From an uncultured Holophagales bacterium (lineage in GTDB: Bacteria; Acidobacteriota; Thermoanaerobaculia; UBA5066): a DNA stretch of 12,016 nt. The position numbers and the translations under genes are program-made. Shown here piece after piece: positions 1-6,501 of the stretch (the stretch's first letter is position 1; each line of letters begins with the position of its first letter). The notes beneath the pieces are model-generated. The model was not told the DNA's origin and did not search any database. It saw nothing but the letters and a program-made list of their open reading frames with translations. Location: positions 1 to 12,016 of the forward strand of contig CALMDF010000541.1 of assembly GCA_937864895.1 (NCBI GenBank), written 5' to 3'.

Positions 1-1304
1 GTCGTGATGAGGGGGGCGGACGCGACGGTAGGGTCGAAGTCGAACCGCTCGGCGAGGAGCGGGACGAGAGCCGCGATCGCGTTCGCCCAGACGCAGACGG
101 CCAGGATCGTGAGGCCGACCGTGAGCGCGAGGCTCGGGCCGACGCCCCAGAGCGTGACGCGTCCGATGGCGACGAGGCAGAGGATGCCGCCCAGGATGAG
201 CCCGGAGCTCATCTCCCGGAGCGAGACGCGCAGGGCGTCCTTCACCTTCACCTGCTTCAGCGCGAGGGCGCGGATGATCGTCGAGACCGTCTGGCTCCCC
301 GCGTTGCCGCCGGTTCCGATGATGAGCGGGATGAAGAACGAGAGGGCGACGACCTTCGACAGCTCGCCCTCGAAGTGCTTCAGGACCGAGCCCGTGAGGG
401 TGCCGGCGATGAAGAGGAGGAGGAGCCAGCCGAGGCGGCTCTTGACGACGCGCCAGAGCGGCGCGCCGAAGTACTCGAACTCGTGCCGCTCGTCCGGGTC
501 GCTCGGCGCGGCGACGGCGCCCATCGCGAGGGCCGACTCCGTCTCGCGGGCGACGAGGACGTCGACGACGTCGTCGACCGTCACGACGCCGAGGGCCTTC
601 CCCTCCTCGCTCACGACCGGCATCGCGTTGAAGCCGTACTTGGCGACGAGGCGCGCGACTTCCTCCTGGGGCGTCGTGGGGGAGACGGAGATGACGTCGT
701 GCGTCATCAGCTCCCACACCCGGTGCCCGGGCTCGGCGGGCAGGAGCTTGCGGAGGGACATGACGCCGACGAGGCGTCCCCTCTCGTCGACGGCGTAGAG
801 GTCGGCGACGGTCGCGACCTCGGGGTCGATCTTCCTGAGGTGCGCCATCGTCTCGGCGACGGTCCAGTCCGGGCCTACCTTCACGAAGCGGTCGGTCATG
901 AGACGGCCGGCCGTTCCTGGCTCCCACGCCAGGAGGCCGCGGGCCGCGGCGGCGTCCTTCGCGGACATCCGGCTCAGGACGGGGAGGCGGCGCCCCTCGG
1001 GAAGGAACGAGAGGAGGCGGGCTGAGTCGTCCGGCTCGAGCGAATCGAGCGCCTGGGCGATCTTCGCGGGGGGGAGGCGCGTGAGGGCCATCCGGAGGAC
1101 GCCGCCGCCGAGGTAGGAGAGGACCCCCCCGAGTTGCTCCTCGTGCAGCTGCTCGAGGACGGGAATCCGGTCCTCCCTCGGGATCGCGGCGAGGAGGTCG
1201 GCTACGTCGGCCGGGTGGAATTCCAGCAACCCCTCGCGGAGGGCCGCGGGGTCGTCACGGACGATCTCGAGGACGTCGGGGCCGAGAAGCTCACCGATCC
1301 GCAC
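1..1304 (-). CDS. mgtE: Magnesium transporter MgtE (C-terminus truncated by window edge)
   Basis: Inner-membrane Mg2+ channel of the MgtE/SLC41 family, gated by cytosolic Mg2+. About 434 codons are present; the family is usually about 450 residues, so only the end of the last membrane helix is missing off the left edge. Visible domains: an acidic helical N domain (residues ~1-130), two CBS domains (~130-260, with a VMSLRKLL stretch and a VVTVDDVVDVL stretch), then the membrane domain with the family motif GGNAGSQT near residue 330 and DPTVASAPLIT at the cut end. The GTG at 1304 is the only start giving a natural N-terminus (VRIGELLGPDVLE). No Shine-Dalgarno is visible before it, but a TAAACT sits about 8 nt upstream, so a leaderless mRNA is possible. 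It is divergent from the beta-lactamase gene with a 61-bp gap. The family call is very safe; the start is moderately safe. Confidence 0.95.
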   Translation of the reverse strand, partial: MRIGELLGPDVLEIVRDDPAALREGLLEFHPADVADLLAAIPREDRIPVLEQLHEEQLGGVLSYLGGGVLRMALTRLPPAKIAQALDSLEPDDSARLLSFLPEGRRLPVLSRMSAKDAAAARGLLAWEPGTAGRLMTDRFVKVGPDWTVAETMAHLRKIDPEVATVADLYAVDERGRLVGVMSLRKLLPAEPGHRVWELMTHDVISVSPTTPQEEVARLVAKYGFNAMPVVSEEGKALGVVTVDDVVDVLVARETESALAMGAVAAPSDPDERHEFEYFGAPLWRVVKSRLGWLLLLFIAGTLTGSVLKHFEGELSKVVALSFFIPLIIGTGGNAGSQTVSTIIRALALKQVKVKDALRVSLREMSSGLILGGILCLVAIGRVTLWGVGPSLALTVGLTILAVCVWANAIAALVPLLAERFDFDPTVASAPLIT

Positions 1305-1365
1305 GCCCGGCGAGTTTAGTCCGGTATCGTGAGCCCGCGGTGTCCCGCGAACGAGAGGAGACCCG

Positions 1366-2355
1366 GTGATTCGAATCCTCGTCCCGTTTCTCGCAGCCGT
1401 CCTCGGCGGCGGCGTCTCTCCCGCCGTCGCGCAGCCCGTTCCCGGCCCCCTTGCCGGTCTCGAAGCGGATCTCGCCGCCCTCGCGCCGGAGGCTGGTGGC
1501 ACCCTCGGCGTGAAGGTCCTCCACCTCGAGTCGGGGCGACGGGCGGGGCTCAGCTCGTCGGACCGCTTTCCCATGGCGAGCGTCTACAAGCTCCCCATCG
1601 CCGTCGTCGTCCTTGCCAGGGTCGACGCCGGGGAGCTGCGTCTCGACCAGGAAGTCGAGGTGCGGCCGGGCGAGCTGCGGCGGACGGGCTCGAGCGTCGA
1701 CGCCTGGACGCCGGGGGGCCGCGTCCTTCTCGCCCGGCTCGTCGAGACGATGATGACCCGGAGCGACAACACCGCGTGCGACGTCCTCCTCCGGGTCCTC
1801 GGAGGGGCGCGCGCCGTCGACGCCTGGCTCGACGCGCACGGCTACCCGGGGATCGACGTGAGCTGGAGCGAGCTGAAGATGGCGGCGGCCGCCGCGGGCG
1901 TCGCGAACCAGGTGGAGGACGGCGAGTGCGGCCACGCCTGTCTGGACGCGCTCGTAGCCCGGGTGCCGAAGGAGAAGCGCGCCGCGGCGGCCCTCTCCTT
2001 CGCGCGCGACCCGCGCAACACGGCCTCGCCGGACGACCTCGCGCGCTTCGTGGCGGACCTGCGCAGGGGAAGGCTCCTCTCGCCCGGGTCGACGGAGTCT
2101 CTCCTCGCGATGATGCGGGTCAACCGGACGGGTGACCGCCGCATCCGCGCGCTCCTGCCGAAGGGGACGCTCGTGGGGGACAAGACGGGGACGATGGGTG
2201 GCAGCGCGAACGACGTCGGTTTCGTCGAGCTGCCGGACGGGAAGGGGACCCTCGTCGTCGTCGTCCTCGTCAAGGACTCGACGCGGGACGCCGCCGCGAA
2301 GGACCGGGCGATCGCAAGGGCCGCAAAGGCGGCGTTCGACGCCTTCGCCCGCTGA
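1366..2355 (+). CDS. Class A (subclass A2-like) serine beta-lactamase, secreted
   Basis: 329-residue periplasmic serine beta-lactamase. The signal peptide is residues 1-22, with likely cleavage after SPAVA. Catalytic motifs are in order: S72-V-Y-K75 (the S70xxK motif), S133-D-N135, a glutamate E169 in SWSELKM at the place of E166, and K273-T-G275. A cysteine right after SDN (SDNTAC) and the ExxM form of the omega loop resemble subclass A2 (PER/CfxA-like) rather than TEM/SHV. The omega-loop side is odd: the position equivalent to Asn170 appears to be alanine, and about 35 extra residues containing a CGHAC pair follow before the helix starting NTASPDDL. GTG at 1366 is preceded by GAGAGGAG (1353-1360), a good ribosome site. 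No mobile element touches the gene, so it looks like a resident environmental enzyme. Hydrolysis spectrum cannot be read from sequence; a class-A-like hydrolase with weak or no lactamase activity remains possible. Confidence 0.9.
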   Translation: MIRILVPFLAAVLGGGVSPAVAQPVPGPLAGLEADLAALAPEAGGTLGVKVLHLESGRRAGLSSSDRFPMASVYKLPIAVVVLARVDAGELRLDQEVEVRPGELRRTGSSVDAWTPGGRVLLARLVETMMTRSDNTACDVLLRVLGGARAVDAWLDAHGYPGIDVSWSELKMAAAAAGVANQVEDGECGHACLDALVARVPKEKRAAAALSFARDPRNTASPDDLARFVADLRRGRLLSPGSTESLLAMMRVNRTGDRRIRALLPKGTLVGDKTGTMGGSANDVGFVELPDGKGTLVVVVLVKDSTRDAAAKDRAIARAAKAAFDAFAR

Positions 2356-2369
2356 GCCACGGCCTCAGC
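2351..2369. terminator. Hairpin spanning two convergent stop codons
   Basis: GCTGAG (2351-2356) and CTCAGC (2364-2369) form a perfect 6-bp stem around a 7-nt loop; CC/GG inside the loop can add two pairs with one bulged C. The stem contains the TGA of the beta-lactamase gene on one strand and the TGA of cbiO on the other. Only 9 bp separate these convergent genes, so this is the only possible bidirectional transcription end. There is no T-tract, so a classical intrinsic terminator is not shown. Confidence 0.4.
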
Positions 2370-3123
2370 CCGGGGCGCCGCCGCACCGGGGGCACGGGGC
2401 GAGTGACAGCGGCCTCTCGAGGCGGCAGCGCGCGAGGAGCTCCTCGTCGGCGAGGACCTCGCGCGTCGGCCCGTCGGCGGCGACCCGGCCCCGGTCGAGG
2501 ACGATCGTCCTCGTGCAGACGTCGAGGACGAGGTCGAGGTCGTGCGTCGCCACGATTCGGGTGTGGCGGAAGGCGGAAAGGAGCCCGATGAGCTCGCGCC
2601 TCGACCTCGGGTCGAGGCCGCTCGACGGTTCGTCGAGGACGAGGACGTCGGGGCTCATCGCGAGGACCGTGGCGATGGCGACCCTTCGCTTCTCGCCTCC
2701 GGAGAGACGCCAGGGGGCGCGGGGGGCGAGGGGGCCAGCGTCGACCGCGTCGAGGGCGGAAGCCACGCGGGCCTCGACGTCCTCGGACGGGAGCCCGAGG
2801 TTCAGCGGGCCGAAGGCGACGTCGTCGCGAACGGTGGGGAGGAAGAGCTGGTCGTCGGGGTCCTGGAAGACCGTCCCGACGGCGCGGCGGACCGTTTCGA
2901 GGGTCGTCTTCGTCACCGGGACGTCGCCCACGCGGACTCGCCCCTCGCGCGGCACGAGCGCCCCGCAGAGGTGGAGGAGGAGCGTCGACTTTCCCGCCCC
3001 GTTCGCGCCGACGACGCCGACGGATTCCCCGTGCGTGATCCGGAAGGAGACCCCGTCGAGGGCGACGGTGCCGTCGGGCCAGACGTGGCGGAGGCCCTCG
3101 GCCTCGACGAGGTGGTGGCTCAC
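2365..3123 (-). CDS. cbiO: ECF transporter ATPase CbiO/NikO (cobalt/nickel)
   Basis: About 252-residue cytosolic ATPase that powers an energy-coupling-factor (type I) metal importer. Walker A is GANGAGKST (near residue 39), the Q-loop is FQDPDDQLF, typical of ECF ATPases, the signature is LSGGEKRR, Walker B is VLVLDEP with catalytic Glu, and the switch His is in ATHD. The GTG start at 3123 overlaps the cbiQ stop by 4 bp (GTGA), so the two are probably translationally coupled; the open frame continues upstream only as an artefact inside cbiQ. The C-terminus ends in a short tail with a third Cys shortly before a CPRCG pair, which looks like half a zinc knuckle. Metal choice cannot be read from the ATPase. 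The gene ends 9 bp from the convergent beta-lactamase gene. Confidence 0.94.
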   Translation of the reverse strand: MSHHLVEAEGLRHVWPDGTVALDGVSFRITHGESVGVVGANGAGKSTLLLHLCGALVPREGRVRVGDVPVTKTTLETVRRAVGTVFQDPDDQLFLPTVRDDVAFGPLNLGLPSEDVEARVASALDAVDAGPLAPRAPWRLSGGEKRRVAIATVLAMSPDVLVLDEPSSGLDPRSRRELIGLLSAFRHTRIVATHDLDLVLDVCTRTIVLDRGRVAADGPTREVLADEELLARCRLERPLSLAPCPRCGGAPG

Positions 3124-3899
3124 GCCCCGCCCGCGAGGAGGCGGCCGAGCGCCTCCGGGACGCTGAAGAGGCGGAAGAGGACGAGGGCGGCGGACCAGGC
3201 GCCGAGGAAGGCCACGGCGCCCGCGCCGAACCGGTGGGGCCGGAGCGCGGGGAAGCTGCCGGCGAACGCGCGGGCCCTGAGCGCGCGGTCGATCCGTTCG
3301 GCCCGGTCCTGGCTCCTGAGAAGGAGCGTGCCGAGGAACGGACCCGCGAGGGAGAGCTCGCGCCCGCGCCGCCCGAAGGTCTTCATCGACCGCGCCTGGT
3401 CCATTCGCACCGCCTCCTCGCCGAGGACGAAGAGATACCGCCAGAGGACGAGGAGCTGCGTGACGAGGATGGCCGGCGCGCCGAGCCTCTCCATGCCCCA
3501 GGCGAGCGCCGGGAGGCCCCAGACGGCGGCGAGGAGGAGCGCCGAGGTCGCCGTCAGGAGGAAGCGGAGGAGGACCGACCCGGCGATGGCGCGTCCCGCG
3601 GCCCCGGGCTCGACGAAGAGGGCGGGGAGGGCCGCGAGGAGTACGAACGGGAGCGGCACGAGGAGCGCGCGGAGGAAGGCCCGGGCCGGAACGGCCGCGA
3701 GGCTCGCGAGAGCCACGGGCCACGCGAGGAACGGGAGGAGCGCGGCGACCTCGCCCCGAGGGAAGGAGGCGACGAGGACGGAGAAGAGGATCGTTACGAG
3801 GAGCGGCGCCCGCGGGTCGAGCCGGGCCAGCGGGACGTCGCGCGAGGAGAGGGCGTCGAGGTCGCGGAGCGCGGCGAGGCTCCCGCCGGGGCCTCTCAT
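3120..3899 (-). CDS. cbiQ: ECF transporter transmembrane subunit CbiQ/NikQ
   Basis: 259-residue integral membrane T-component that couples the ATPase to the metal-binding subunit. Several hydrophobic helices lie at about residues 33-60, 75-95, 105-130 and 140-160. They are followed by the cytoplasmic coupling segments characteristic of the family: ARSMKTFGRRG, and SQDRAERIDRALRARAF, which matches the Ala-Arg-Gly type coupling motif except that the final Gly is Ala. Another membrane helix follows near the C-terminus (GAVAFLGAWSAALVLF). ATG at 3899 overlaps the stop of the upstream cbiM gene by 4 bp (ATGA), and the stop overlaps the cbiO start. This tight M-Q-O order is the standard operon for Ni/Co ECF importers. 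Confidence 0.92.
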   Translation of the reverse strand: MRGPGGSLAALRDLDALSSRDVPLARLDPRAPLLVTILFSVLVASFPRGEVAALLPFLAWPVALASLAAVPARAFLRALLVPLPFVLLAALPALFVEPGAAGRAIAGSVLLRFLLTATSALLLAAVWGLPALAWGMERLGAPAILVTQLLVLWRYLFVLGEEAVRMDQARSMKTFGRRGRELSLAGPFLGTLLLRSQDRAERIDRALRARAFAGSFPALRPHRFGAGAVAFLGAWSAALVLFRLFSVPEALGRLLAGGA

Positions 3900-4864
3900 C
3901 GCCGTGGGCCGAGCCTGCGGAGGAGAAGGCCGGCGCCGGCGACGAAGCCGAGCGTGGCGGCGGCTCCGAGAAGTCCCGCGGCGGAGGTCCCGGCCCGGGA
4001 CGGCGCCGCTTCCCGGGGGGCGTACCCGGGGAACGCGGCGAGCTTCTCCTGCGCGCGGCGGAGGAGCCCGTGAAGCCGCTCCTCGGCGGCCGGCTCGGCG
4101 CCGGCGACGCGGGCGACGGACCACTCGAGGCCGTCCGGCCTCTCCGATGCGAGCCACGAGAGGACGCCGCCCGTGAGGACGGCGGCCGCGAGGAGGCCGG
4201 CAAGGATCGAGCCCCCCGAGCGGGCGGTCGGGGGAACGAAGGCCGGCAGGACCTCGGGCCGGCGGTCCCGGAGGACGCGCCAGACGGCGAGCGTCACGAG
4301 CCCCTCGACGATCCCGATCGCGAGGTGGATCGGGAGCATCGCGCCGAGGAACGGGCCCGGCGGGAGCGCCGCGATTCCGGAGGTGGCCGTTTCGGCGACG
4401 ACGGCGAGCGCCCCGAGCTGGAGCGCGACGACGGCGCCGAGGACGAGGCCGAGGGCCTCGCGGCCGCGGGCGAGGAGCGGGCGCGCGACGAGCGGGGCGG
4501 CGACGAAGGCCGGGAGGACGCCGAGGTTCCACACGTTCGCGCCGAGGGCGAGGAGACCGCCGTCGGCGAAGAGAAGCGCCTGGATGACGAGGATGGAGGT
4601 CATGACGACGACGGCGGCCTGGGGCCCGAGGAGGAGGGCGAGGAGGAGACCGCCGCCGAGGTGCCCGCTCGAGCCGGTGCCCGGGATCGCGAAGTTCACC
4701 ATCTGAGCCGCGAAGACGAAGGCGCCGGTCATTCCCATGAGCGGCGCGAGGCCTTCCTCCATTCCTCCCGAGAGCCGCCGGGACGAGCGCGCCACGACGG
4801 CGGCGGAGGCCGCCCAGAGCGTGCCGCCCACGGCGGGGGAGAGGAGGGCGTCGGCCATGTGCAT
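3896..4864 (-). CDS. cbiM: ECF metal-binding permease CbiM fused to PDGLE (NikN-like) domain
   Basis: 322-residue substrate-binding membrane subunit of a nickel/cobalt ECF importer. It begins MHMADALLSP; in this family Met1-His2 binds the metal with the protein's own N-terminus, so the start at 4864 is effectively fixed and the second ATG two codons later is excluded. A further conserved ligand region is SSGHLGGG (His68). Six or so membrane helices occupy ~10-205. After a linker, a second module (~215-320) carries ERPDGLEW, the PDGLE motif of the NikN-like partner, then a last helix and a basic tail. Fusion of M and N is more usual for nickel (NikMN) than for cobalt systems, where CbiN is separate and lacks PDGLE, so nickel is favoured, but this is inference. 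No cobalamin riboswitch is recognisable upstream. Confidence 0.93.
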   Translation of the reverse strand: MHMADALLSPAVGGTLWAASAAVVARSSRRLSGGMEEGLAPLMGMTGAFVFAAQMVNFAIPGTGSSGHLGGGLLLALLLGPQAAVVVMTSILVIQALLFADGGLLALGANVWNLGVLPAFVAAPLVARPLLARGREALGLVLGAVVALQLGALAVVAETATSGIAALPPGPFLGAMLPIHLAIGIVEGLVTLAVWRVLRDRRPEVLPAFVPPTARSGGSILAGLLAAAVLTGGVLSWLASERPDGLEWSVARVAGAEPAAEERLHGLLRRAQEKLAAFPGYAPREAAPSRAGTSAAGLLGAAATLGFVAGAGLLLRRLGPRR

Positions 4865-4886
4865 CGCGAAGTCCGTCCGACCCTCG

Positions 4887-4892
4887 ATTATC
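4887..4892 (-). promoter_or_regulatory. Possible -10 box of the cbiMQO operon
   Basis: Read on the minus strand this is GATAAT, five of six matches to the sigma-70 -10 consensus, about 22 nt before the cbiM ATG. It stands out in otherwise GC-rich sequence. No convincing -35 hexamer lies 16-18 bp upstream, so this is tentative. The 107-bp gap to the divergent transposase gene shows no Fur-, NikR- or riboswitch-like structure that I can identify. Confidence 0.28.
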
Positions 4893-4934
4893 CGACGGAA
4901 GGGCCCGCGCGGTGGCCATGAAGCCGTTCCCCGT

Positions 4935-4962
4935 GGGGTCAGGTCTTGATTTTCTATTGTAG
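4935..4962 (-). repeat. 28-bp transposase-associated repeat, copy 1 (inverted)
   Basis: On the minus strand this copy carries the core TAGAAAATCAAGACCTGACC preceded by CTACAA and followed by CC. It matches copy 2 at 25 of 28 positions and copy 3 at 25 of 28, in the opposite orientation to both. It ends 9 bp before the transposase ATG, at the outer edge of the transposase gene. Being AT-richer than everything around it, it looks foreign to the local sequence. Confidence 0.85.
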
Positions 4963-4971
4963 AATCGCCTC

Positions 4972-5916
4972 ATGGCACGACCTCTTCGCCTCGAGCACTC
5001 CGGAGCCCTCTGGCACGTCACCGCGCGCGGGAACGAGCGGGGCGACGTGTTCCGCGACGACGCCGACCGGCGGGAGTTCCTCTCCGTCCTCGGGCGGACC
5101 GTGACGATCTACGGGTGGAGGCTCCACGCGTACGTCCTCATGGGGAACCACTACCACCTCCTCCTCGAGACGCCGGAGCCGACTCTCTCGCGCGGGATGC
5201 GCGACCTGAACGGCGTCACGACGCAGCGTTTCAACCGGAGGCACGGCCGCACCGGGCACCTCTTCGAGGGGCGCTTCAAGGCGATCCTCGTCGAGAGGGA
5301 GGCCCACCTCCTCGAGGTCGCGCGCTACATCGTCCTCAACCCGGTGAGGGCCGGGGTCGCCCGGTCGGCGGCGGCCTGGCCCTGGTCGAACTACAAGGCG
5401 ACGGCGGGTCTCGCCCAGCGTCCGGAGTGGCTCGATACGGAGTGGACCCTCGAGCAGTTCGGGAGAAGGCCTGCCGAAGCGCGTCGCCGCTACTCCGCCT
5501 TCGTCGCGGAAGGGAAGGGCGCCGGCTACGACCCCTGGAGCCAGCTTCGCGGCCAGGTCTTCCTCGGCTCGGAAGGGTTCGTGCGCGAGGTGAGCCGAAA
5601 GGCGAACCGCCTGGCACCGCCGAAAGAGGTCCCGCGCTCCCAGCGCGAGCCGGTGACCCGGGCGCCGGAGGAGGTCGCCGGGGCGTTCGCCGCGGCTCGC
5701 AAGGTCTCGCTCGAGGAGATGACGGCGGCCCCGCGGAGGCGCCTCGTCGACCGGGCTCTGCTCGCCTGGGCCCTGCGGCTCCGGGCCCGCGCGCCCCTCG
5801 CCGCGATCGGAGAGATCCTGGGCGTCGGCATCGCGCAGGCCTCGGTCCTCGTGAGACGCGGCGAAGGGCTCTCGGCCCTGGATCCGAAGCTCGGGACGCT
5901 CGTCGAGAGGCTCTGA
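4972..5916 (+). CDS. REP-associated-type tyrosine transposase (Y1/HUH, RAYT) with C-terminal extension
   Basis: 314-residue single-strand DNA transposase of the Y1 (IS200-like, COG1943) superfamily. The core shows LWHVTARGNERG near the N-terminus, the HUH metal motif as H60-Y61-H62 in MGNHYHLLLETP, the conserved LFEGRFKA segment, and the nucleophile Tyr119 in ARYIVLNPVRAG. All catalytic residues are present, so the enzyme may be active. It is longer than the usual 150-220 residues: a further ~150 residues end in a helix-turn-helix-like stretch (IGEILGVGIAQASVLVRR). There is no TnpB. A 28-bp repeat stands just upstream. The start at 4972 has no clear Shine-Dalgarno; a TAGAAT six nucleotides before the ATG could be a -10 box for a nearly leaderless message. 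Its TGA overlaps the macrodomain start (TGATG), so the two are read as one unit. Codon use and GC resemble the neighbours, suggesting long residence. Confidence 0.92.
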   Translation: MARPLRLEHSGALWHVTARGNERGDVFRDDADRREFLSVLGRTVTIYGWRLHAYVLMGNHYHLLLETPEPTLSRGMRDLNGVTTQRFNRRHGRTGHLFEGRFKAILVEREAHLLEVARYIVLNPVRAGVARSAAAWPWSNYKATAGLAQRPEWLDTEWTLEQFGRRPAEARRRYSAFVAEGKGAGYDPWSQLRGQVFLGSEGFVREVSRKANRLAPPKEVPRSQREPVTRAPEEVAGAFAAARKVSLEEMTAAPRRRLVDRALLAWALRLRARAPLAAIGEILGVGIAQASVLVRRGEGLSALDPKLGTLVERL

Positions 5917-6479
5917 TGGTCTCGAAGGGGGACTCTCCCGCCCCTCCGGGTGTCCCGGATTCCGGCCAGGGCCTCGTCCTCACGCGGGGAGACATCACGC
6001 GGGAGGCGGTAGACGCGATCGTGAACGCCGCGAACTCCTCGCTCCTCGGGGGAGACGGAGTCGACGGCGCGATCCACCTCGCGGCGGGGTCCGGGCTCGT
6101 TCAGGAATGCGCGGGCCTCGGTGGCTGCCCGGCGGGGGAGGCCCGAATGACGAAGGGGTACCGGCTCCCGGCGCGCCACGTCATCCACACCGTCGGGCCC
6201 GTCTGGCAGGGAGGCTCGGCCGGCGAGGACGAGACGCTCGCGAGCTGCTACCGCGAATCCCTGCGCCTCGCCGAGGAGGCCGGCCTGTCGAGCATCGCCT
6301 TCCCGTCGATTTCGACGGGCATCTACGGTTTCCCGATCGAGCGGGCCTGCCGCATCGCGATCCGCGAGATCCGGGCGTTCCTGGCGACGGCGAGGTGCGT
6401 GAAGACCGTGAAGGCCGTCGCCTTCAGCGACCGCGACTACGAGACCTACCGGAAGGCCGCGGCCGAGGGGCCTCTATAA
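5916..6479 (+). CDS. Macro-domain protein, ADP-ribose / O-acetyl-ADP-ribose hydrolase (YmdB/MacroD-like)
   Basis: 187-residue cytosolic macro domain, complete. It shows GDITREAVDAIVNAANSSLL, then GGDGVDGAIHLAAG, with N40 and D50 at the positions of the catalytic Asn25 and Asp35 of E. coli YmdB; GEARMTKGYRLPARHVIHTVGPVW; and the phosphate-loop segment FPSISTGIYGFP. Family members release ADP-ribose from acidic side chains or deacetylate O-acetyl-ADP-ribose. The ATG at 5916 is forced: no other ATG, GTG or TTG lies in frame before the domain, and GAGAGG (5905-5910) inside the transposase 3' end serves as its ribosome site. It overlaps the transposase stop as TGATG. About 17 low-complexity residues precede the fold. 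Its last codon and stop (CTA TAA) lie in repeat copy 2. Association with the transposase is seen; a role in transposition, toxin reversal or phage defence would be speculation. Confidence 0.93.
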   Translation: MVSKGDSPAPPGVPDSGQGLVLTRGDITREAVDAIVNAANSSLLGGDGVDGAIHLAAGSGLVQECAGLGGCPAGEARMTKGYRLPARHVIHTVGPVWQGGSAGEDETLASCYRESLRLAEEAGLSSIAFPSISTGIYGFPIERACRIAIREIRAFLATARCVKTVKAVAFSDRDYETYRKAAAEGPL

Positions 6480-6501
6480 TGGAAAAACAAGACCTGACCC
6501 C
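6474..6501 (+). repeat. 28-bp transposase-associated repeat, copy 2 (contains a stop and a start codon)
   Basis: Plus-strand copy, inverted relative to copy 1 and direct relative to copy 3. It begins CTATAATGG and ends AAGACCTGACCCC. It differs from copy 1 at three positions and from copy 3 at four. The macrodomain stop TAA (6477-6479) and the yraR-like start ATG (6479-6481) both lie within it. Repeat position 8 is G here but A in the other two copies; this one base makes ATG out of ATA. Confidence 0.88.

Noticed and set aside
2542..4176. Long plus-strand open frames opposite the cbiMQO operon
   Set aside because: They are Arg/Glu-rich antisense products of a high-GC coding strand with no recognisable domain, while the minus strand encodes three textbook proteins with correct overlaps.
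4929..4938. CCCCGTGGGG palindrome beside repeat copy 1 as a REP hairpin
   Set aside because: The stem is 4 bp with a 2-nt loop, too small, and it is not present at copies 2 and 3.
4865..4971. Cobalamin or NiCo riboswitch upstream of cbiM
   Set aside because: The gap is only about 107 bp and is partly filled by repeat copy 1; none of the conserved riboswitch boxes could be recognised.
3120..5021. A 633-residue minus-strand reading of the cbiQ frame
   Set aside because: The upstream half is low-complexity Arg/Pro sequence overlapping cbiM; only the part from 3899 down is CbiQ.
6107..6478. N-terminal extension of the yraR-like frame into the macrodomain gene
   Set aside because: The frame is open upstream but its product is proline/arginine-rich shadow sequence; the Rossmann domain starts just after the ATG at 6479, which has a ribosome site.
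4935..6501. Complete IS200/IS605 insertion sequence with TnpB
   Set aside because: No TnpB or IS605 accessory gene is present, and the bounding inverted 28-bp copies are not the usual subterminal hairpins of IS200/IS605, so only transposase plus repeats is claimed.
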